Positions 6,647 to 10,866 of a stretch of DNA of 10,866 nucleotides are shown piece by piece. The DNA is from Deltaproteobacteria bacterium. GTDB taxonomy: Bacteria > Desulfobacterota > Desulfobacteria > Desulfobacterales > JAFDHS01. Position 1 is the first letter of the stretch. The number at the start of each line of letters is the position of its first letter. Made by a program: the position numbers and the translations under genes. The notes under the pieces were generated by a model. That model saw nothing but the letters and a program-made list of their open reading frames with translations, did no database searches and was not told the DNA's origin. Where the stretch lies: the NCBI GenBank assembly GCA_019308655.1, contig JAFDHS010000054.1, positions 1 to 10,866 of the forward strand, read 5' to 3'.

Positions 6647-7897
6647 TCAGGCAGGTTCCAAGACCTCAGGCTTTAAAATAAGAAAATACATATTGCCCGA
6701 ATGTTGCATGTGGCCTGCGGCGATTTCAGCATAGGGTCCGTTTCCCCAAAACAAATCCGCTCTTCCAGGGCCCCGGATCGCTCCGCCGGTATCCTGATTC
6801 AGAACAAATCGACTGAAATCGTTCCATTCATAAATCCGTCCCTCACCATCGACCAACGGTTTTTTTGTTTCAATGAAAGCAAGGGCGGCCTGGGGAAAAA
6901 CACGTCTATCCGTTGCTATGGATCTTCCGGGAGTCAATGTGACCTCAAGACAACCAAGAGGCCCCTCTTCTTCTATTTTAAAAAAAACGTAACTCTGATT
7001 ATAATTTAAAATACTTGATACCTCTTCTTTATGGGCTTTTAAATAATCTCGAATTTTTTGCATGGACATCTCCGACCTTGGAATTTTCCCTTGTTCAATA
7101 AGAAGCTTTCCTATACTTTTGTAAGGTCGGCCGTTATAGGTATGATAATGAACGTTAATTTTTTCTCCATTGCTGAGATGAATTTTTCCCGAACCCTGAA
7201 TTTGAAGAAAAAAAAGATCAACCTGATCTTTAACCCAGGCAAGCGGCTTGGCCCGTCCTTCAAGAATATTATCACTTTCGATCTTTTTACGTTCATAGTA
7301 AGGCACAATGGTCTGATCAGTATATCGACCGATTATTTTTTTACCTTTAAAATCCGGGGAAAATAAGGAAAGGTCAACCGTCATAAGGTCATCAGGTCGA
7401 GAATAAACAGGGAATTCGAACTCAGAATCTTTTTCAAGACTTCCCTGCAATAAGGGTTCGTAATAGCCCGTAAAAAGTACCTGCTCCGGTTTTCCGCTTC
7501 CAGCCGATCTGTAGACAACATAATGAGATTCGATAAACTTTTTTATCGGCTGCTTTAGGCCTTTTTTTTGTATAAAATTTAAAAAAAACTCCAGGGATTT
7601 GATCATATAGTCGGCCCTGAAGCTATCCTGACCGAACTTAAATTGTTTGGAAGACGGAAGGCGCTTAAGATATTCAATACTCCTGGGAATACTATGCTCT
7701 AAATACGCATAGTTCATATCATCTTCAAAATCAGGGTACTGAGACGGAGAAATTTTGTATAACGCAGGTTTTTTGACAAGAGGAGGCCTTTTGAACACGT
7801 CACAGCCGACGGTAAGCAGGCAAAGCGCCAGGGCAACAAAAATAACCGAGGCATATTGATAATTGATAGATTTAAGCTTTATGAACATTTTTTCCAT
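6647..7897 (-). CDS. mltA: Membrane-bound lytic murein transglycosylase A (MltA), lipoprotein
   Basis: MltA cleaves the MurNAc-GlcNAc bond of peptidoglycan, forming 1,6-anhydro muropeptides. The 416-residue protein begins with a basic, hydrophobic signal ending in LLTVGC, a lipobox with the lipidated cysteine at C32, so it is a lipoprotein. The MltA domain shows FTGYYEP (142-148) and DLFFLQIQGSGKI. The C-terminal 3D domain carries TLTPGRSIATDRRVFPQAAL and QDTGGAIRGPGRADLFWG, with D369 as the likely catalytic Asp and D381 the second conserved Asp. The residue after C32 is Asp, which in enterobacteria signals inner-membrane retention, whereas E. coli MltA is an outer-membrane protein; the rule may not hold here. 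The start may be 7897 or the ATG three codons later (7888); neither has a clear ribosome binding site. Confidence 0.93.
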   Translation of the reverse strand: MEKMFIKLKSINYQYASVIFVALALCLLTVGCDVFKRPPLVKKPALYKISPSQYPDFEDDMNYAYLEHSIPRSIEYLKRLPSSKQFKFGQDSFRADYMIKSLEFFLNFIQKKGLKQPIKKFIESHYVVYRSAGSGKPEQVLFTGYYEPLLQGSLEKDSEFEFPVYSRPDDLMTVDLSLFSPDFKGKKIIGRYTDQTIVPYYERKKIESDNILEGRAKPLAWVKDQVDLFFLQIQGSGKIHLSNGEKINVHYHTYNGRPYKSIGKLLIEQGKIPRSEMSMQKIRDYLKAHKEEVSSILNYNQSYVFFKIEEEGPLGCLEVTLTPGRSIATDRRVFPQAALAFIETKKPLVDGEGRIYEWNDFSRFVLNQDTGGAIRGPGRADLFWGNGPYAEIAAGHMQHSGNMYFLILKPEVLEPA

Positions 7898-7999
7898 ATT
7901 TTTTAATCTCTTAACTCTAATTTTACCTTTAAAAAAACTGTAAGGATCAAGAGACTCAATATAAGCGAAATCTCGGATAGTTTCTTCTTTCAGGGCATA

Positions 8000-9067
8000 T
8001 TATACTTCAACAGGCATGATCCATCCCATGGAATCTTCGGCTTTGCCATACTGAATGTCCGTTATCGCCTTGAAGAATTTATGAGCAACAGGCCCCACAT
8101 TGCCGTCACCTATGGTAATAACTTTATCACCATATTTAATTACCCCGACAGGTGAAATAACGGCTGCCGTCCCTGAACCGAAAGCTTCTTGAAGTTTTCC
8201 GCAATCATACGCATTAATCAATTCATTGATGCTGATCCTTCTCTCCGTAACCTTCATGCCCCACTTTTTTGCAAGGCTGATAACGGAATCTCTTGTAATA
8301 CCGGAGAGAATACTTCCGTTTAACATGGGCGTTATGATTTCATCATCAATGACAAAAAAAATGTTCATGGAGCCGACTTCTTCTATGTATTTCAACTCAA
8401 CGCCGTCAAGCCACAAAACTTGAGTATAACCGTGTTTGTGGGCCTCTTCACCGGCATAAAGGCTTGCCGCATAGTTTCCTGCGGTTTTGGCCTCCCCCAT
8501 TCCACCACGCACTGCCCTTACATGATTTTTTGTCACCCAGATCTTGACCGGATTAAAGCCCTCCGCGTAATACGCACCTACCGGGGACAGGATAATGAAA
8601 AAACGATACGTATGAGAAGCACGAACACCAATGAAAGGGTCCATGGCAACAATTGTGGGGCGTATATAAAGAGAGGTGCCGGAAGTTTTGGGGACCCAGT
8701 CTTTTTCGATAACCAAGAGTTGTTTTAATGCATCAAGTGCAAAGGCCTCATCAAATTCAGGTATACATAAGGCATGAGCGGACCCGTTAAAGCGTTTAAA
8801 GTTCTCTTGCGGTCGAAAAAGACGAATATCTTCTGAATCCGTCCTGAACGCCTTGAGCCCTTCAAAAATGGACTGCCCATAGTGAAGCACCATTGTAGAC
8901 GGGTCCATGGAAATAGGACCGTAAGGTTCTATTCGCGGATTATGCCATCCTTTTTCCGGATTGTAATCCATGTTGAACATATGGTCTGTAAAGATTGTTC
9001 CAAAGCGGAGTTCGGAATCATCCGGCTTTGGTTTTAATTGATCCGCTTTTTTAATGGTAAGCTGCAT
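8000..9067 (-). CDS. ilvE: Branched-chain amino acid aminotransferase
   Basis: This PLP enzyme of fold type IV transfers the amino group between glutamate and the 2-oxo acids of leucine, isoleucine and valine, the last step of their synthesis. The 355-residue length and the segment HYGQSIFEGLKAFR fit the longer bacterial/eukaryotic BCAT subgroup. The PLP lysine is K194 in GGMGEAKTAGNYAASLYAG. The class-IV signature region is visible in EEVGSMNIFFV and TPMLNGSILSGITRDSVI, and FGSGTAAVISPVG near the C-terminus completes the site. The ATG at 9067 has a clear AGGAG (minus strand 9078-9074) six bases upstream. Upstream lies the palindromic repeat at 9097-9234, which separates it from the DHH gene. 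No leucine-rich leader peptide or T-box was seen, so its regulation is unknown. Confidence 0.96.
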   Translation of the reverse strand: MQLTIKKADQLKPKPDDSELRFGTIFTDHMFNMDYNPEKGWHNPRIEPYGPISMDPSTMVLHYGQSIFEGLKAFRTDSEDIRLFRPQENFKRFNGSAHALCIPEFDEAFALDALKQLLVIEKDWVPKTSGTSLYIRPTIVAMDPFIGVRASHTYRFFIILSPVGAYYAEGFNPVKIWVTKNHVRAVRGGMGEAKTAGNYAASLYAGEEAHKHGYTQVLWLDGVELKYIEEVGSMNIFFVIDDEIITPMLNGSILSGITRDSVISLAKKWGMKVTERRISINELINAYDCGKLQEAFGSGTAAVISPVGVIKYGDKVITIGDGNVGPVAHKFFKAITDIQYGKAEDSMGWIMPVEV

Positions 9068-9096
9068 TTAAGTCTCCTAACCCGGACAAACCGGAA

Positions 9097-9234
9097 AAGT
9101 GAGCTAAAGTGAACTAAAGTTTAAAGTGAGCTAAAGTTAAGGAGTCGCTTCGCTCTATCCTTTTATATATAAAATGGATAGAACACCTCAACTTTAGGCA
9201 CTTTAGATCACTTTAGGCACTTTACACTTTTTTT
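9097..9234. repeat. Palindromic element (MITE/REP-like) built from ACTTTAG-type heptamers
   Basis: Left arm: CTAAAGT at 9104, 9114 and 9131 plus TTAAAGT at 9121. Right arm: ACTTTAG at 9191, 9200 and 9210 plus ACTTTAC at 9219. The arms pair in register over about 40 bases with small bulges. In the centre CTATCC (9155-9160) pairs with GGATAG (9176-9181), continued by TTTTAT/ATAAAA. A T-tract follows the right arm. The element fills most of the 191-base gap between the DHH gene and ilvE, so its transcript would form a long hairpin just before the ilvE ribosome binding site. It may end the DHH transcript. Confidence 0.75.
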
Positions 9235-9258
9235 AATTCTAAAGGTTACAAATAGCAA

Positions 9259-10155
9259 TTATCTTTCATTTGGTTCATTCTTGATCAAAATATCAAGAAT
9301 TTGAGATATATACTCATTCGCTTTAGTGATATGAAAACTGCACCCGCCCGCTCCATGGTGTCCACCACCATTAAACCCGGAAAGCATCTGTCCCACATTT
9401 ACATTGCATTTTTTATTAAAAATACTATGGCCGACACTAAGAATAACCTTTTTTTTATCTTTATAATCATAACGTATTTTTACACTGACAATGGAATCCG
9501 GAAATAACGAATAAACCAGAAAACGATTTCCGGAGGGCGCTTCATCAAAGTCTCGAAAATCCGTAATGGATACATGCTGATTTAATGTGGTATGCTTTTC
9601 AAGAAAGGCTTTATATTTTTTATTTTCTTTGATGAGCGCCTCACACCGCTGCTTTACTTCCGGGTCATCAAGAATTTCAGCAATTCCAAATTTTCCAAGC
9701 AACTCAACCAGCTTATTCCAATAGGGCTCATCAGATTTGTCCCGATTCAAAATCGTCATGGAAAGCAGAACGTATTGATATTTCTCTGGATAAAGAACCT
9801 CATCCAAAGATAAGTCAGCCGAATCAATCTTGTCCGTCTGTTTGATTAATTCACTGTAATCACGTTTCAGGTCCTTTTTATAATAATTGTAAGCGACGCC
9901 TGCCGCTGATGGAGCAATTTCAAAAGCCCCTTTAAACGGTGTTGTAATTTGATTTGAATAATGATGATCAAACCACAGGGAACATTTTTCATGATATGGC
10001 AAATTTGAAATAATGTCTCCCTCCTGAATTTCAACAAGACCGTTTTGCATTTCATTCGGTTCCACCCATTTAACGGGCTCTGTTATATTTTCCGCTTCAT
10101 AAAAAATTACGGCACAAACGACTCCGTCAAAATCAGGTCGTGTCACAATTCTCAT
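9259..10155 (-). CDS. DHH-family phosphoesterase
   Basis: The 298-residue protein has the DHH/DHHA1 architecture found in RecJ, NrnA-type oligoribonucleases, cyclic dinucleotide phosphodiesterases and exopolyphosphatase-like proteins. Metal ligands expected for the family are visible: D8 and D10 in RPDFDGVVCA, D47 in GDIISN, D63-H64-H65 in LWFDHH, and D108/D111/D114 in QTDKIDSAD. The C-terminal DHHA1 substrate-binding loop is GGGHHGAGG (263-271). The sequence does not tell which substrate it uses; nanoRNA, a cyclic dinucleotide product or polyphosphate are all possible. The ATG at 10155 has GGAG (minus strand 10167-10164) eight bases upstream. A six-codon frame beginning at 10170 ends in TGA overlapping this ATG, probably by chance. 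It is the first gene of the minus-strand series in the window. Confidence 0.85.
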   Translation of the reverse strand: MRIVTRPDFDGVVCAVIFYEAENITEPVKWVEPNEMQNGLVEIQEGDIISNLPYHEKCSLWFDHHYSNQITTPFKGAFEIAPSAAGVAYNYYKKDLKRDYSELIKQTDKIDSADLSLDEVLYPEKYQYVLLSMTILNRDKSDEPYWNKLVELLGKFGIAEILDDPEVKQRCEALIKENKKYKAFLEKHTTLNQHVSITDFRDFDEAPSGNRFLVYSLFPDSIVSVKIRYDYKDKKKVILSVGHSIFNKKCNVNVGQMLSGFNGGGHHGAGGCSFHITKANEYISQILDILIKNEPNER

Positions 10156-10235
10156 TCGAAAAACTCCATTTTTATCTTATAAAACAATATGTTGGCACAA
10201 TACCATTTCACTATTCAAAATTCCGGACGGTTTTA

Positions 10236-10298
10236 TAGACCTTGCGGTGAGAAAACCCTGAAATCTTCAGCTTCAGGGATGAATCACCGCGTAGTCTA
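10236..10298 (+). other. Three-tiered nested hairpin, possible structured RNA or element end
   Basis: Three perfect stems are nested concentrically. The outer one is TAGAC (10236-10240) with GTCTA (10294-10298), the middle one GCGGTGA (10244-10250) with TCACCGC (10284-10290), and the inner one CCCTGAA (10256-10262) with TTCAGGG (10272-10278). The three are separated by short symmetrical internal loops, totalling 19 base pairs in 63 bases. This is far more ordered than its AT-rich surroundings. It may be the left end or the 5' part of the guide-RNA scaffold of the element that ends at 10562, or an independent non-coding RNA. No protein homology supports it as coding. Confidence 0.6.
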
Positions 10299-10451
10299 AG
10301 TTTTTGGCAGATACTCTCAAATTCTGCCCTCACATATGTGAGTGATCCACTTCGCCAATGTTACAATGGGTTTACAATATCAGCATCACTTCCTGCCCTC
10401 AGAGATGTTTAAACACTGACCTCAGAGCCTGGAGCGTGTGGAGTACCCCAA
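10299..10451 (+). repeat. Run of small palindromes and a 9-base direct repeat, no gene
   Basis: GGCAG (10306-10310) pairs with CTGCC (10324-10328). CTCACATATGTGAG (10329-10342) is a perfect 14-base palindrome. AGTGAT (10341-10346) pairs with ATCACT (10385-10390). GTTTAAAC lies at 10408-10415. CTGCCCTCA occurs twice (10324-10332 and 10393-10401). No open frame of note is present. The stretch probably forms the middle of the structured element spanning 10236-10562. Confidence 0.5.
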
Positions 10452-10562
10452 GGTGACTATATATTCCAATGTAACGTAGTCAGTTAAGACTTAGGCTAAT
10501 CAACCGGGCTTACAAATAGTTACCTTGCAAGCCCCTGAGTCTTTAGCTCAGGGGTTGTTGAC
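10452..10562 (+). mobile_element. IS200/IS605-type right end / omega-RNA-like 3' module (orphan copy)
   Basis: The module has CTATATATTCC (10457-10467), three variable bases and GTAACGTAG (10471-10479), then GGGCTT (10506-10511) able to pair with AAGCCC (10529-10534). Next is the end hairpin CCCCTGAG (10532-10539) with CTCAGGGG (10547-10554), followed by TTGTTGAC. The overlapping stems would be alternative pairings or a pseudoknot. A subterminal hairpin with a CTTTAG-type loop and a short conserved tail is typical of right ends of IS200/IS605 elements, where TnpB omega-RNA scaffolds are encoded. A homologous module lies inverted at 10730-10866. No tnpA or tnpB precedes this copy. The assignment rests on form and on the internal repeat, not on a database match. 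Confidence 0.6.
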
Positions 10563-10586
10563 TATAACTTTCAACTCCTGAGCCGA

Positions 10587-10628
10587 GAAGTCCCCTTCTG
10601 AATTTTTGATTCAGTGGGGGGTACTTGA
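10587..10628 (+). repeat. Second plus-strand end hairpin of the same type
   Basis: CCCC (10592-10595) with GGGG (10616-10619) encloses CTGAAT (10598-10603) with ATTCAG (10609-10614), followed by GTACTTGAC. It is nearly the same, in sequence and length, as the hairpin read on the minus strand at 10764-10736. The two therefore form inverted repeats about 115 bases apart. It may be the end of a further, decayed element. Confidence 0.6.
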
Positions 10629-10659
10629 CACTTGACATTTAAACGGTTTGTCTTATGAT
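10625..10659 (+). promoter_or_regulatory. Strong sigma70-type promoter pointing right
   Basis: TTGACA (10632-10637) is followed after 16 bases by TATGAT (10654-10659), a 6/6 and a 5/6 match. A second TTGACA lies seven bases upstream (10625-10630). No gene starts after it inside the window; the first ATG (10663) opens only six codons. Its transcript would run antisense through the inverted module at 10730-10866. Confidence 0.5.
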
Positions 10660-10729
10660 CAAATGAAAGAATATAGTGCCTGAGTTGATTGATAAATTAT
10701 ATACTATAATTTATTTTTATAACAAGAGT

Positions 10730-10866
10730 CAACTACCCCTCCTGAATTACAAATTCAGAAGGGGCTTGCAAAAGCCCAGGTTGACTACATTCAGCCACCA
10801 GCTTTAGCTGATGGGGCTACGTTACTCAGGAATATATAGGCACTTCAGGATGATGCCCAAGTCCTG
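10730..10866 (-). mobile_element. IS200/IS605-type right end / omega-RNA-like 3' module, inverted copy (runs out of window)
   Basis: Read on the minus strand this repeats the module at 10452-10562: CTATATATTCC (10839-10829), three different bases, GTAACGTAG (10825-10817), then CAACC, TGGGCTT and TTGCAAGCCCC. GGGCTT pairs with AAGCCC across a 4-base loop. The end hairpin has stem CCCCT/AGGGG around CTGAATT/AATTCAG (plus strand 10736-10764), followed by TAGTTGAC. It carries an extra imperfect hairpin (plus strand 10793-10817) that the other copy lacks. The orientation predicts that any associated tnpB would lie right of the window on the minus strand. Confidence 0.6.

Noticed and set aside
9100..9230. 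CRISPR-like array of short repeats
   Set aside because: Repeats are heptamers with 2-4 base gaps in mirror symmetry, with no spacers of CRISPR size.
10156..10170. Six-codon leader frame (ATG at 10170) ending in TGA overlapping the DHH gene start
   Set aside because: It is very short, with no ribosome binding site of its own; the GGAG inside it serves the DHH start.
10189..10299. A 36-codon plus-strand frame starting with ATG at 10189 and covering the nested hairpin
   Set aside because: It has no ribosome binding site, I recognise no homologue, and most of its length is explained by the three nested perfect stems. A decayed protein end cannot be excluded.
10532..10554. CCCCTGAG/CTCAGGGG hairpin as an ordinary intrinsic terminator
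   Set aside because: No T-tract follows, no gene precedes it, and a homologous hairpin with a shared flank and TTGAC tail occurs inverted nearby, which points to a mobile-element end.

Overview
The window looks like a chromosomal segment from a Gram-negative anaerobe, most likely a deltaproteobacterium (Desulfobacterales-like) of low to moderate GC. This placement is an impression from gene order and protein style (truB-rpsO-pnp-dut, tat genes, MltA lipoprotein, a YkgJ-like cysteine protein), not a database result.

Left half, plus strand (1-5431): the 3' part of truB (tRNA pseudouridine-55 synthase), then rpsO (ribosomal protein S15), pnp (PNPase), dut (dUTPase), a WalJ/YycJ-type metallo-beta-lactamase-fold hydrolase and a YkgJ-type cysteine-cluster protein. 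The first three form the classical translation/RNA-decay cluster. The pnp leader carries several palindromes and ends in a strong hairpin with a T-tract directly against the pnp ribosome binding site, which suggests post-transcriptional control.

Middle and right, minus strand (10155 down to 5479): a DHH-family phosphoesterase, ilvE (branched-chain aminotransferase), mltA (lytic transglycosylase lipoprotein), a broken tatB-like gene and an intact tatC. The two gene blocks converge at about 5431-5479. The tatB-like gene has a perfect start, membrane helix and Gly-Pro hinge, then goes out of frame exactly where the amphipathic helix should begin. Its charged tail is still readable in the -1 frame and overlaps the tatC start, so an internal out-of-frame deletion is the simplest reading. 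A convincing sigma70-type promoter precedes it. Between the DHH gene and ilvE lies a palindromic repeat of about 140 bp, built from four ACTTTAG-type heptamers on each arm.

Right end (10156-10866): no gene, but a dense cluster of structured DNA. It holds a three-tiered nested hairpin, a run of smaller palindromes, and three end hairpins of the IS200/IS605 kind (CCCC...GGGG stems followed by TTGAC). Two of these hairpins sit in homologous modules in opposite orientation, sharing a conserved upstream block. They look like 3' ends of TnpB-type elements, the place where the omega (guide) RNA scaffold is encoded, but no tnpA or tnpB is present inside the window. The left module is either a short non-autonomous element or an orphan guide-RNA-like locus; the right one probably belongs to an element that continues beyond the window. 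This is the most interesting part of the sequence.
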